Shown in pieces: positions 17,257 to 25,731 of a stretch of DNA of 64,000 nt; positions within the stretch are counted from its first letter, which is position 1; each line of letters starts with the position of its first letter. The stretch comes from Pseudomonas sp. MAG733B. GTDB lineage: Bacteria; Pseudomonadota; Gammaproteobacteria; Pseudomonadales; Pseudomonadaceae. Both the position numbers and the translations under genes were made by a program. The notes beneath the pieces were generated by a model, which worked only from the letters and a program-made list of their open reading frames with translations, did no database searches and had not been told where the DNA came from. The stretch lies in contig NZ_CP145732.1 in NCBI RefSeq assembly GCF_036884845.1, positions 4,216,001-4,280,000 on the forward strand. Direction: 5' to 3'.

Positions 17257-18144
17257 ATGGAAATGCGCCAACTGAAGATTTTCTGCGCCGTGGCCGAGTT
17301 GGGCAGCTTCACCGCAGCGGCGGTGCAGGTGAATACGGTGCAGTCCAACGTGACCATGCGCGTGAAAGAACTGGAAGCCGAACTCAACCGCGAGCTGTTC
17401 ATCCGCAAGAAATCCGGGGTCGTGCTGACATCGGCGGGCGAAACCTTCCTCGGTTACGCGCGGCGCATCCTGCAATTGACCGAAGAAAGCCGCAGCGCGC
17501 TGATGGACACGGGCAGCCCGACCGGCCTGCTGCGCCTGGGCTCAATGGAGACCACCGCCGCTATTCGCTTGCCGCAAGTGCTGACCAAGTACCGCGAGCA
17601 GTTTCCCGAGGTGCAGTTGTCGCTGCTGACCGGCACCACGGTGGAGCTGATCAAGGCGATTGAAGCGCATCGGCTCGACGGCGCGTTCGTCGGCGGTTTC
17701 CACCAGAATTCGGCATTGGCCCAAGAGGAAGTGTTCAACGAAGAATTGGTGCTGGTCAGCAGCAACCAATTCGAAACACTGCCCGCGCTGATCGAAAAAA
17801 TGCCCCAGCAAACCGTTTTGGTTTTCCGTACCGGGTGCTTCTATCGCTCGACACTGGAAAACTGGTTCTATCAGGTGGGGCTTGTGCCGAACCAGATCAT
17901 GGAACTGGGCACGCTGGATGGCATTCTGTCGTGCGTCGCGGCGGGCATGGGCGTGACGCTGTTGCCCAAGGCGATCGCGGAAAATTGCAGTGTTCGGCAT
18001 GCGATTCGCTGCCACACGTTGCCGGCGGAATTCGCTAACGTTTCTACGGTGTTCATTCGCCGCAATGACACGATGATCACCTCGGCGATGAGTGCGTTCA
18101 TTGGGTTGGCGCAGCAGCAGATTGCCCGGCCGGCGGCGGTATAA
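17257..18144 (+). CDS. LysR-type regulator, paralogue 1 of the nitronate block
   Basis: The product has 295 residues. The helix-turn-helix is at about 1-60 (MEMRQLKIFCAVAELGSFTA, NTVQSNVTMRVKELEAEL), followed by the ligand domain from LLRLGSMETTAAIRLPQVL. The protein is clearly paralogous to the LysR protein at 22205: both share NTVQSNV, TGTT, ELVLV, VVFRLGC/VLVFRTGC and GVTLLP/GITLLP blocks in the same order. I use ATG 17257; a GTG 12 bases upstream is in frame. The gene is divergent from the MOSC gene, with a copy of the shared operator between them. It probably controls one or both nitronate monooxygenase operons. Confidence 0.9.
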   Translation: MEMRQLKIFCAVAELGSFTAAAVQVNTVQSNVTMRVKELEAELNRELFIRKKSGVVLTSAGETFLGYARRILQLTEESRSALMDTGSPTGLLRLGSMETTAAIRLPQVLTKYREQFPEVQLSLLTGTTVELIKAIEAHRLDGAFVGGFHQNSALAQEEVFNEELVLVSSNQFETLPALIEKMPQQTVLVFRTGCFYRSTLENWFYQVGLVPNQIMELGTLDGILSCVAAGMGVTLLPKAIAENCSVRHAIRCHTLPAEFANVSTVFIRRNDTMITSAMSAFIGLAQQQIARPAAV

Positions 18145-18196
18145 ATCAGAAACTGTGGGTCGGGTCAGTCAACACTCTTATCGACTGACCTGACGC

Positions 18197-18287
18197 CTTC
18201 GCGGGCAAGCCCGCTCCCACAGTTTTTGTGTCGACTGCAATGTTTGTGAACGACATCAACCCTGTGGGAGCGGGCTTGCCCGCGAAG
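18197..18287. repeat. Inverted pair of REP elements
   Basis: Two facing REP copies (core CTTCGCGGGCAAGCCCGCTC and its complement) lie between the convergent ends of the LysR gene and the second nitronate monooxygenase gene. The arms match exactly over about 26 bases. Confidence 0.9.
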
Positions 18288-18318
18288 GGCCCGCCCATTC
18301 AACATGGATGCCGGCTCA

Positions 18319-19347
18319 CTACCAGCCGAGCGACCTTCTCTGCTCATTCAAAAACCGCCCGGTCGCGGCATAGTCGGTGACGCCAATCTCCGCGACCGAC
18401 GACCGATCCGGCACATCCAACAAACCACGAGCCAGCTCCGCCACCCGTTCCGCCGCCGGCACAACGCTGTGAATCTTGCCCACACCCTGCCCCGCATACA
18501 GCGACAACTTCTCGGCCATCCGCGGCTTGTCGATCGCCCGGGCGCCGCCGCCGATGAAGCGCAGCAGGTTCCATTTGTCCCGGTTGGGGATCACCCGGTG
18601 CGGCGTGCCGTAGGTCCAGCCGAACGAATAACCGGTGCGGTACTCCGTGTCGTCGGTGGTCGCCTCGACGATTTTTTGTTTGTACAACGGATGGGCGTTG
18701 GATTCATCGGTGGCAATGAACGCCGTGCCCACCACCACCCCGGATGCGCCGAGCGACATCAGCGCCCGCACGTCGTCGCCGTGGGTGATGCCACCTGCCG
18801 CCAGCACCGGTCGCCCTTCCGAAACAGCAAGGATCGAGGTGAGCAACGGCATGATGCCGATCGTGCCTCGATTGAGATGCCCGCCGCTTTCACTGCCCTG
18901 GGCGATGATGATGTCCGCGCCTTGGGCGATGGCGATGTGGGCCAGCTCTACCGACCCCGCTTGCACCATCACGATCAACCCGGCGTCCTTGGCTCGGGGA
19001 ATCATGTCGGCGGCATACTTCTCGGCGTAGAACAGCGATAGCAGCTTGGGCTTTTCCTTGAGGATCACCTGAAACTGCGCTTCGAATACATCCGGGCCAC
19101 CGAACTGCGGCACCAGGTTCACCCCGAAGGGCTGGTCGGTCAGTGCGCGGGTTTCCTGTATCCAGCGGCGCAAGGCCAAGGGCGGCAGGCGCAAGCCACC
19201 GATAACGCCCATGCCGCCGGCATTGGCCACCGCGCCCACCAGTTGCGGACCGGAAATCGCCGCCATGCCGCCGAGAAAAATCGGGTACTTCACGCCGCAG
19301 AGCCGGGTGATGGCGTTACCGGCAAAATCGAATCTGTCCTGGTTCAT
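18319..19347 (-). CDS. Second nitronate monooxygenase-family flavoprotein
   Basis: The product has 342 residues with an FMN TIM barrel of the 2-nitropropane dioxygenase family. Visible features are the N-terminal flavin segment YPIFLGGMAAISGPQLVGAV, the phosphate-binding region VLAAGGITHGDDV and GVVVGTAFIATDES, and the catalytic-type His in GSESGGHLNRG. It lacks the class I FNVNLFCH and SFHFG motifs, so its specificity differs from the enzyme at 13254. A GGAG site 9 bases before the ATG lies inside the preceding cytochrome b561 gene, whose stop is only three bases away. It is the last gene of the DUF485 - ActP - cytochrome b561 operon. Enoyl-ACP reductase-like FabK proteins share the fold but seem less likely here. 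Confidence 0.88.
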   Translation of the reverse strand: MNQDRFDFAGNAITRLCGVKYPIFLGGMAAISGPQLVGAVANAGGMGVIGGLRLPPLALRRWIQETRALTDQPFGVNLVPQFGGPDVFEAQFQVILKEKPKLLSLFYAEKYAADMIPRAKDAGLIVMVQAGSVELAHIAIAQGADIIIAQGSESGGHLNRGTIGIMPLLTSILAVSEGRPVLAAGGITHGDDVRALMSLGASGVVVGTAFIATDESNAHPLYKQKIVEATTDDTEYRTGYSFGWTYGTPHRVIPNRDKWNLLRFIGGGARAIDKPRMAEKLSLYAGQGVGKIHSVVPAAERVAELARGLLDVPDRSSVAEIGVTDYAATGRFLNEQRRSLGW

Positions 19348-19350
19348 GAC

Positions 19351-19905
19351 TCACAGCTCCACATGTTTGCCCAGCATCCGCTTGAGCGTGTTGTTCTTCA
19401 GGAGAAAGTGATTTTTTACTGCGCCGAAAATATGCAGCGCGAGCCCTGCGAGAAACGCCGAGGCGCCGATGTTGAACAGCACGTCGACCACATGCTTCAA
19501 CGCCTCATTGACGGGCAGGATTGCCGGAATCCACAAGCCGCCGGGCAGTTCCACGACTTCGCCGGCAGCAGAGCGTGATGCCCATACCGCGATCGGCAAC
19601 AGCACCATAGCCAGTGCGAGCGACACCGCCACCGAGCGGCTGATGATCACTTCGATAGGGTTCGGCGTGCCCACCGGCAGCGGATGGTAAGAGGTGATCC
19701 GCGCCCAGAACCGGTAAGACGAGACGAGGAACAGAATCAGACCCAGCAGGTTTTGCAGCCTGCCGAGTTCCAGTTGCTGTGCCGCGCTGGAGGCTTGGCC
19801 GATAAACAATTGCAGGCCGAAAATCGCCAGCAGCGCAAACGCCACGACCCAGTGCAGGGCGACGGTGATGGGTGAAAATCTCAGGCCATTGTCTCGAAGT
19901 TGCAT
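19351..19905 (-). CDS. Cytochrome b561-family membrane protein
   Basis: The product has 184 residues with four predicted membrane helices (about 12-32, 48-66, 88-108, 138-160). Candidate heme-ligand His residues are in ITVALHWVVAF (helix 1) and in EALKHVVDVLF and GLALHIFGAVKNH (helices 3-4), as in the CybB family. These proteins pass electrons between quinol and a membrane or periplasmic partner. AAGGAG precedes the ATG at 19905. It lies 54 bases after actP and three bases before the second nitronate monooxygenase, which suggests a redox role linked to this operon. The partner is not known. Confidence 0.88.
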   Translation of the reverse strand: MQLRDNGLRFSPITVALHWVVAFALLAIFGLQLFIGQASSAAQQLELGRLQNLLGLILFLVSSYRFWARITSYHPLPVGTPNPIEVIISRSVAVSLALAMVLLPIAVWASRSAAGEVVELPGGLWIPAILPVNEALKHVVDVLFNIGASAFLAGLALHIFGAVKNHFLLKNNTLKRMLGKHVEL

Positions 19906-19959
19906 GGCTGACTCCTTTTGCAGAGTGCGCAAATCAGGAAAGGATTGACCGCGAAGGTC

Positions 19960-21633
19960 TTAGTGGTTGACCGCCTGCGCGGCGCCGAGCCCGGTCTGGG
20001 CGCGGATCAACTGATCATCGAAACGCTCGCGCTCAAGCCCTGCCCCATGGCTGCGATCAGTGACCGAGCCCAGCCAGGTGAACAGGAACGCCACGTTCAT
20101 CGAAATGATCGCCGGGTAGTCATAGGGGAAAATCGCGTCGGCATTGCCCAGCACTTTGACCCACACGGCCGGCGAGAGAATGACCAGCCCGACCGCACTC
20201 ACCAGCCCGGCGACACCGCCGATCAACGCGCCGCGAGTGGTGAGCCCTTTCCAGTACATCGAGAGCACCAGGATCGGGAAGTTGACCGAGGCCGCCACAC
20301 CGAATGTCAGCGCCACCAGGAAAGCGATGTTCTGGTCCTTGAACAAGATCCCCAATACCACCGCGACAATACCGATGCCCACCGAAGCGATGCGCGATAC
20401 GCGGCGTTCGTCCTTGGCCTCGGCCTTGCCCTTTTTAACCACCATCACATACAAGTCGTGAGAGATCGCCGAGGTGCCGGCCATGGTAAGCCCGGACACC
20501 ACCGCCAGAATCGTCGCGAACGCCACGGCGGAAATGAAGCCCAGCAGCAGATCGCCGCCCACGGCTTTGGCCAGGTGCATCACCGGCATGTTGCCGCCGC
20601 CGATCAACTTGCCCGCCAGATTACCGCCCTCGTAGAAGGCCGGGTCTTGCCCGACGATCACAATGGCCGCCAGGCCCAGCACCGCCACGATCAAGTAGAA
20701 AAAGCCGATGAAGCCCGTGGCGACGAACACCGATTTGCGTGCCTGCTTGGCGTCCGGCACGGTAAAGAAGCGCATGAGGATGTGCGGCAGTCCTGCCGTG
20801 CCAAACACCAGTCCAAGCGACAACGAGATCAGCGACAGCGGGTCAGCTACCAGTTTGCTCGGCAGCAGAATCCGCTCGCCATCGCGGTGCGCGGCCACCG
20901 CTTTTTCGAACAGCAGATCGAAGGAAAAGCCGAACTTGCTCAGCGCCAGAAACGCCAGCAGCGTCCCACCCACCAGCAGCAACCCGGCCTTGATGATCTG
21001 CACCCACGTGGTGGCGACCATGCCGCCAAAGGTGACATAAACCGCCATCAGCAAGCCCACGGCGATCACTGCATAGTTGTAAGGCAGACCGAACAACAGT
21101 TGAATCAACTGCCCTGCCCCGACCATCTGCACCACCAGATAAAAACACACCACCGTCAGCGAGCCGAAGGCCGTCATCGTGCGGATGCGGTTTTGATCGA
21201 GGCGAAAAGAAGCGATGTCAGAGATGGTAATGCGCCCCAGATTGCGGATGCGCTCGGCGAACAGAAACAGCAGCAACGGCCAGGCGACAAAGAAGCTGAT
21301 CGAGTACAGCACGCCATCGAAGCCGTTGAAGAAGATCATGCTGGTAACGCCCAGCAACGCGGCCGCCGACATGTAGTCACCGGCCAGTGCCAGACCGTTC
21401 TGGAAGCCGCTGATACCACCGCCGGCCGTGTAGAAATCGTCCATGGATTTGGTTTTGGAGGCGGCCCAGTACGTGATGCCAAGCGTCGTCACGACGAAGA
21501 CCAGGAACATGCTGATGGCAGTAATGTTGATCGGCTGTTTTTCGACGCTCTGGATAACGTCGCCGGCCATGGCGCGAGCGGCGAATACGCACAGCAGCAC
21601 GGGCAGGATGAGGTTCACAAGGATGCGTTTCAT
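19960..21633 (-). CDS. ActP-like cation/carboxylate symporter
   Basis: The product has 557 residues of the sodium:solute symporter family. An N-terminal signal-like segment (about 1-23, ending RAMAGD) is followed by some 13 predicted membrane helices. Family motifs include [20 protein letters not shown] and [19 protein letters not shown]. ActP of E. coli takes up acetate and glycolate, and relatives carry other short carboxylates. Here it starts inside the end of a DUF485 gene (ATGA overlap), as in actP operons. There is no acs gene. Instead cytochrome b561 and a nitronate monooxygenase follow, so the cargo may be a nitro-carboxylate or its product. That last step is inference. Confidence 0.9.
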   Translation of the reverse strand: MKRILVNLILPVLLCVFAARAMAGDVIQSVEKQPINITAISMFLVFVVTTLGITYWAASKTKSMDDFYTAGGGISGFQNGLALAGDYMSAAALLGVTSMIFFNGFDGVLYSISFFVAWPLLLFLFAERIRNLGRITISDIASFRLDQNRIRTMTAFGSLTVVCFYLVVQMVGAGQLIQLLFGLPYNYAVIAVGLLMAVYVTFGGMVATTWVQIIKAGLLLVGGTLLAFLALSKFGFSFDLLFEKAVAAHRDGERILLPSKLVADPLSLISLSLGLVFGTAGLPHILMRFFTVPDAKQARKSVFVATGFIGFFYLIVAVLGLAAIVIVGQDPAFYEGGNLAGKLIGGGNMPVMHLAKAVGGDLLLGFISAVAFATILAVVSGLTMAGTSAISHDLYVMVVKKGKAEAKDERRVSRIASVGIGIVAVVLGILFKDQNIAFLVALTFGVAASVNFPILVLSMYWKGLTTRGALIGGVAGLVSAVGLVILSPAVWVKVLGNADAIFPYDYPAIISMNVAFLFTWLGSVTDRSHGAGLERERFDDQLIRAQTGLGAAQAVNH

Positions 21634-21944
21634 ACGATGGCCCCCGCGCGGATTTCTGCGGTGAGGTCATCGAACTCGCCATTGGCGCGATGGATGTAGA
21701 GCCCGGTAAACAACCAGGCGCCGACAATGAACACGGCACCTAAAGGCCAACCGATGCTGATGATGCTGGTGGCGGAAAGCTTCGTCGCTAGTAGCTGAGG
21801 GGCGAAGGCGGCGACGAGGATGAACGTGAAATACGGGACAAGGGTTGCAGCGGTAAGACTGGCGACGAATCTTCGCTGCCGTGAGACCAAGTCCTTGTAC
21901 CGGGGGTGGTTACGGATTCTGGCTGACTCAGATGCATGATTCAC
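21630..21944 (-). CDS. DUF485 small membrane protein (YjcH-like)
   Basis: The product has 104 residues with two membrane helices (about 28-50 and 62-85) joined by a short polar loop. The N-terminal pattern [20 protein letters not shown] is typical of DUF485. These proteins accompany ActP-type symporters and probably help their assembly or function. The stop overlaps the symporter ATG by four bases. It is the first gene of the four-gene operon; the shared 47-base element lies 112 bases upstream of its start. Confidence 0.9.
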   Translation of the reverse strand: MNHASESARIRNHPRYKDLVSRQRRFVASLTAATLVPYFTFILVAAFAPQLLATKLSATSIISIGWPLGAVFIVGAWLFTGLYIHRANGEFDDLTAEIRAGAIV

Positions 21945-22056
21945 GTTGACTCCGTGTAGCAGTGGTTGCGTTATTGTTGTTCCACAGCCTCAGATTCAGA
22001 CTCGATCCGCCACTGGCTGCGGTATCTGTGCCCCTTCAACCTATGCCCGCCTCTTG

Positions 22057-22103
22057 ATCATGTAAAATGATCATTTATGATTCCATTGATCGTTTTTGGT
22101 GAA
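22057..22103. promoter_or_regulatory. Shared 47-base element, copy B (upstream of DUF485-actP operon)
   Basis: The element begins ATCATGTAAAATGAT and contains the perfect 12-base palindrome AAATGATCATTT. It matches copy A at 38 of 47 positions. It lies between the DUF485 start (21944) and the divergent LysR gene (22205), the usual place for a LysR operator. Confidence 0.72.
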
Positions 22104-22204
22104 TCAAAAGCCGCCGTTTGCTTGTCTTTCCAAGACGCCAGCCCTAATCTCTTCCATGCTTCAGATACACAGCTGGCTATTACTTTTTGAGATAGGTGAG
22201 TTCG

Positions 22205-23092
22205 ATGGATGTTACGGATCTCAAGGTGGTGGATGCGGTGGCGCGCCACGGCAGCATGAACAAGGCTGCGAGCGAGCTGAACACCGTGCAGTCCAACGTG
22301 TCGGCGCGGATTCGCTCGTTGGAGGACGAGCTCGGCGTCGCGCTGTTTCAACGCAGCGCCAAGGGTGTGCAGGTGACGCCTGCGGGCCGGCGTATCCTGC
22401 CCTTCGCCGCCCGCCTTTCGAAACTGCTGCACGATGCTTCCAGCGCCGCCCGCGATGACGGCCATCCCAAAGGCGTGCTTGAAATCGGCACGCTTGAAAC
22501 CACCCTCGCCCTGCGTCTGCCGCACCTGATCGCCCGGTTTGCCAAGGCTTATCCCGAGGTTCGCCCGGTGGTCCGCACCGGCACCACGTGCAGCCTGATC
22601 CAGGGCGTCATCGACTGTAAGCTCGAAGGTGCGTTCGTGGTCGGACCGGTCAATCACCCGGAGCTGCACACTGAAGTCGCCTTCCGCGAAGAACTGGTGC
22701 TGGTCACCTCACCGGCCCTGCACCGCCTGGAAGATGTCGCCGGCATCGACAACCTGAAGACCGTGGTGTTTCGCCTCGGCTGTTCCTATCGCCAGCGTCT
22801 GGATACGCTGTTGACCAGCCTCGGCGTACTCGCGCCCGAGCCGCTGGAATTCGGCTCGATCGAGGCGATTATTGCCTGCGTGTCAGCCGGGGTCGGGATT
22901 ACGTTGTTGCCCAGAGGCGTGATCGCGAACGCTGCACGCGAGGGATTGGTGGCCGTGCACGAACTACCCGCCGAATTGGCGGAAGTGGAGACAGTGTTCG
23001 TGCGGCGCCTCGACGGTTACCTCTCCAGCGCGCTGGCCACCTTTCTGCGCGGCGTTCATCTGGAGGGCGCTGTAGCGGCCGAGACTGCATAG
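22205..23092 (+). CDS. LysR-type regulator, paralogue 2 of the nitronate block
   Basis: The product has 295 residues. The helix-turn-helix (about 1-60) includes VDAVARHGSMNKAASELNTV and QSNVSARIRSLEDELG. The ligand domain begins at GVLEIGTLETTLALRLPHLI. It is paralogous to the LysR protein at 17257 over the full length. The start at 22205 is preceded by GGTGA; a GTG nine bases upstream is in frame. The gene is divergent from the DUF485-actP operon with copy B of the shared element between them, so it probably controls that operon. The 3' end overlaps the convergent MFS gene by 37 bases. Confidence 0.9.
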   Translation: MDVTDLKVVDAVARHGSMNKAASELNTVQSNVSARIRSLEDELGVALFQRSAKGVQVTPAGRRILPFAARLSKLLHDASSAARDDGHPKGVLEIGTLETTLALRLPHLIARFAKAYPEVRPVVRTGTTCSLIQGVIDCKLEGAFVVGPVNHPELHTEVAFREELVLVTSPALHRLEDVAGIDNLKTVVFRLGCSYRQRLDTLLTSLGVLAPEPLEFGSIEAIIACVSAGVGITLLPRGVIANAAREGLVAVHELPAELAEVETVFVRRLDGYLSSALATFLRGVHLEGAVAAETA

Positions 23093-24294
23093 AAGCGACT
23101 TTTCACCCAGCCGTTGATCCCGGCGCTCACTACCAGCAGCGCGCCGGTCACCAGGAACACGTGGTGCAATCCGAAATGCGCACCGATCTGGCCACCGATC
23201 AGCGGCCCGATCACCTGCCCGGAAAACTGCGCCGATTGCAGATAGCCGAGGATTTTTCCGGTGTTGTGATCCTCGACCGATTGCCGGATCAGCTTGGCAA
23301 TGGCCGGCAGCAGCCCGGCGATGGTCATGCCCATCAGCCCACGCAACACCGCCAGTTGCCACCACTGCGTGACGAAGGCCTGGGGCACCATGACGATGCC
23401 GGTCAACACCAGGCAACCGATGATCACGTTCCAGCTGCCGACCCGATCGGCCAGTGCACCGAGTTTCGCGGCGGTCAGAATGCTGCCCAGCGCCGAGCAG
23501 GCCATCACCACGCCGGCGATCCGCGCTTGATCATCAAAGGCCACGCCCAAGTGTCCGATGTAGACGGTGATGATCGGCTCGATCGACATGTTGGCCAGCA
23601 GCACCATCATGGCCGTCATCAGCAGCGCCCCGATGATCGGCCAGCGAGAACTGACACCTTCGACCGGGGATTTTTTGTCGCGCCGGGCCCCGTCCGTCCC
23701 ACGATCGAAGTCCTCGCGGATCAGCGCGATGGTGGTGATCGCCGCGACAGCGATCATCGCGCCGCCAACAAAAAAAGTGCCACGAATACCCACCAATTGC
23801 GGGAGAAATCCTCCCACCAGTGGCCCGATCAGATTGCCGGACAACGCTCCCGTCGACAGTACCCCCAGCGCCCAACCGGCTTTTTCCCGAGGGACCTGAG
23901 AGCCGATCATCACGATCGAAGCCGATGCGTAGCCGCCAATGAGCCCGGCGATCAGGCGCAACACCACCAGATCGGTGACGTCCCGCGCCAGCCCGATCAG
24001 CGACATCACGATCGCCATGCCGATGGCCGCGCGAACCAGCATCGGTTTACGCCCAAAACGATCAGCCAACCGGCCCCAGAGTGGCGCGGTAATCGCCGTG
24101 CCAAAGAACGTTGCGCCGAAAGCCACGGCCGACCACTGCACCACATCGGCCTGTTCGGTGACGCCCAGTTGTTGCACATAGAGCGGCAGGAACGGCAACA
24201 GCATGCTCAGGCTTACCAGCGTGGTGAACGAACCGAATACACAAACAGCCAGGTTGCGACGCCAGTAGGAAAGATTGCGATCGGCATAATTCAC
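23056..24294 (-). CDS. MFS drug/metabolite exporter (DHA1 type)
   Basis: The product has 412 residues with 12 predicted membrane helices. The MFS motif between helices 2 and 3 is GRLADRFGRKPMLV, and its second-half copy is GALADRVGSWNVI. Helix 5 carries GALSGNLIGPLVGGFL, which resembles the antiporter motif C, so export is likely. The start is GTG at 24294 (MNYADRNLSYWRR), with GGAG 11 bases upstream. The gene converges on the LysR gene and overlaps its last 37 bases. The substrate is unknown. Confidence 0.87.
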   Translation of the reverse strand: MNYADRNLSYWRRNLAVCVFGSFTTLVSLSMLLPFLPLYVQQLGVTEQADVVQWSAVAFGATFFGTAITAPLWGRLADRFGRKPMLVRAAIGMAIVMSLIGLARDVTDLVVLRLIAGLIGGYASASIVMIGSQVPREKAGWALGVLSTGALSGNLIGPLVGGFLPQLVGIRGTFFVGGAMIAVAAITTIALIREDFDRGTDGARRDKKSPVEGVSSRWPIIGALLMTAMMVLLANMSIEPIITVYIGHLGVAFDDQARIAGVVMACSALGSILTAAKLGALADRVGSWNVIIGCLVLTGIVMVPQAFVTQWWQLAVLRGLMGMTIAGLLPAIAKLIRQSVEDHNTGKILGYLQSAQFSGQVIGPLIGGQIGAHFGLHHVFLVTGALLVVSAGINGWVKSRFYAVSAATAPSR

Positions 24295-24626
24295 GTGAAC
24301 AGGTGCTCCGGCGGACGAATTTGAAGTGATTCGCCGCCGACACTACGCGCGAGCAGATATCTCAAGAAGCGAATTAATCAGACAGCACCTATCTTGGATA
24401 GTGATATGCACCCGATCACTGTAGGAGTGAGCCTGCTCGCGATGACGGTCTTACGGCCACAGCGTATGTATCGGATGTACCGGCCTCTTCGCGAGCAGGC
24501 TCACTCCTACAGGGTTTTGATTACACGGTGTATCAACAGTAATTCCCGGATGACCGTATATCTTCACTTTGGGGCTTTTTACAGTGGCCGACGCACTGCG
24601 TTCTTTCACTCCACGAGCGAACCTTC
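24295..24626. other. Gene-free stretch holding one REP pair
   Basis: This 332-base gap separates the divergent MFS and D-cysteine desulfhydrase-like genes. It contains the REP pair at 24419-24512. Otherwise I see only AT-richer stretches that may hold the two promoters, and no small gene. Confidence 0.6.
24419..24512. repeat. Inverted pair of REP elements (GTAGGAGTGAGCC variant)
   Basis: Facing arms CTGTAGGAGTGAGCCTGCTC and their exact complement are separated by about 47 bases. The variant differs from the pairs at 4321 and 18197, yet both arms carry the same changes. Confidence 0.88.
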
Positions 24627-25655
24627 ATGCCCCACGATTTGAATCATCTTGATGCCGCGCTGGCCGCTTACCCACGGGTGGCATTGCTCGAAGGCCCGAC
24701 ACCGATCCAGAAACTGTCCCGATTGAGCCGGTTGCCCGAACTCAATGGCTGCAACCTCTACGTCAAACGCGATGACCTGACCGGACTCGGCGGTGGCGGC
24801 AACAAGCTGCGCAAACTGGAATTCCTGCTCGGCGAAGCACTGGCCGAAGGCGCCGACACGCTGGTGACCTGGGGCGGTTTTCAGTCCAACCATGCACGAC
24901 TGACCGCTGCCGTGGCGGCCCGCCAGGGCCTGGCCTGCGAGCTGATTCTGACCCCGTCCGCCGTGCGCACCGATGACGACTTTTGCCACAACGGCAACGT
25001 CCTGCTGGACGGACTTTTTGGCGCGAAGGTTCATCGGCTACCTCGAGGGGTGATGCCGGATGCCTATGCGGCGCAGTTGGTCGAGAAGCTCAAGAGCCTG
25101 GGTAAAAAACCCTTTGTCATGCCGTTGGGCGGTTCCAGTCCACGGGGCAGCCTGGGTTATGCCGCGTGCGCGGCCGAAATCCTGCGCCAGGCTGACGCGC
25201 TGGGCGTGCAATTCGAGCGAATCATCGTGCCCAATGGCAGCGCCGGGACGCACTCGGGACTGCTGGCGGGTGTCACCCTGGCCGGAGCGACGACGCAGAT
25301 CCTCGCCTATTCGGTACTGGCGACCGAGGAGCAGGCCACGTCCACGACTCTGGAAAAAACCCGTCAGGTTTTGCAGCTGCTTGATAAGTCCACAACGCTG
25401 GCCGACAGCGCGATTCGCGTGGATGGCAGTCAACGCGGCGAGGCCTATGGCGCGCCGACCGAAACGATGCTCGAAGCTGTACGCCTGCTCGCGTCCCAGG
25501 AAGGCTTGCTGACGGATCCGGTCTACGGCGGCAAAGCCTTCGCCGGACTGCTGGCCGCCGTGCGCCGGGGCGATTACCCGGCGGGTAGCAATCTATTGTT
25601 CGTGATGACCGGTGGCCTGCCCGGCCTGTTCGCCTATCGCAGCGCATTCGACTGA
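24627..25655 (+). CDS. D-cysteine desulfhydrase-like PLP enzyme (DcyD/CuyA group)
   Basis: The product has 342 residues, related to AcdS. The PLP lysine is in LGGGGNKLRKLEF. At the positions that define ACC deaminase it has Gly (TDPVYGGKAF) instead of Glu295 and Thr (FVMTGGLPGLFAY) instead of Leu322. It is therefore not an ACC deaminase. D-cysteine desulfhydrase (D-cysteine to pyruvate, sulfide and ammonia) or the related L-cysteate sulfo-lyase are the likely activities. It stands alone, divergent from an MFS exporter, and ends in a strong terminator. No cysteine uptake or sulfonate genes lie next to it, so the natural substrate stays open. Confidence 0.88.
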   Translation: MPHDLNHLDAALAAYPRVALLEGPTPIQKLSRLSRLPELNGCNLYVKRDDLTGLGGGGNKLRKLEFLLGEALAEGADTLVTWGGFQSNHARLTAAVAARQGLACELILTPSAVRTDDDFCHNGNVLLDGLFGAKVHRLPRGVMPDAYAAQLVEKLKSLGKKPFVMPLGGSSPRGSLGYAACAAEILRQADALGVQFERIIVPNGSAGTHSGLLAGVTLAGATTQILAYSVLATEEQATSTTLEKTRQVLQLLDKSTTLADSAIRVDGSQRGEAYGAPTETMLEAVRLLASQEGLLTDPVYGGKAFAGLLAAVRRGDYPAGSNLLFVMTGGLPGLFAYRSAFD

Positions 25656-25674
25656 CAGGTATTTCAGCGGCCAT

Positions 25675-25714
25675 AAAAAAACCTCCCCGGGCGCGAACCC
25701 GGGGAGGTTTTTTT
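25675..25714. terminator. Strong bidirectional Rho-independent terminator
   Basis: AAAAAAACCTCCCCGGG, a short GCGCGAA loop and CCCGGGGAGG followed by seven T form a stem of about 17 pairs. The A run on one side and T run on the other let it serve both the desulfhydrase-like gene and the convergent EF-hand gene. Confidence 0.93.
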
Positions 25715-25731
25715 ACAGCCGTATCGAGTGA

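Noticed and set aside
19918..21699. 593-codon plus-strand frame opposite actP
   Set aside because: It is an antisense shadow, full of His, Arg and Gln, of an obvious symporter gene.
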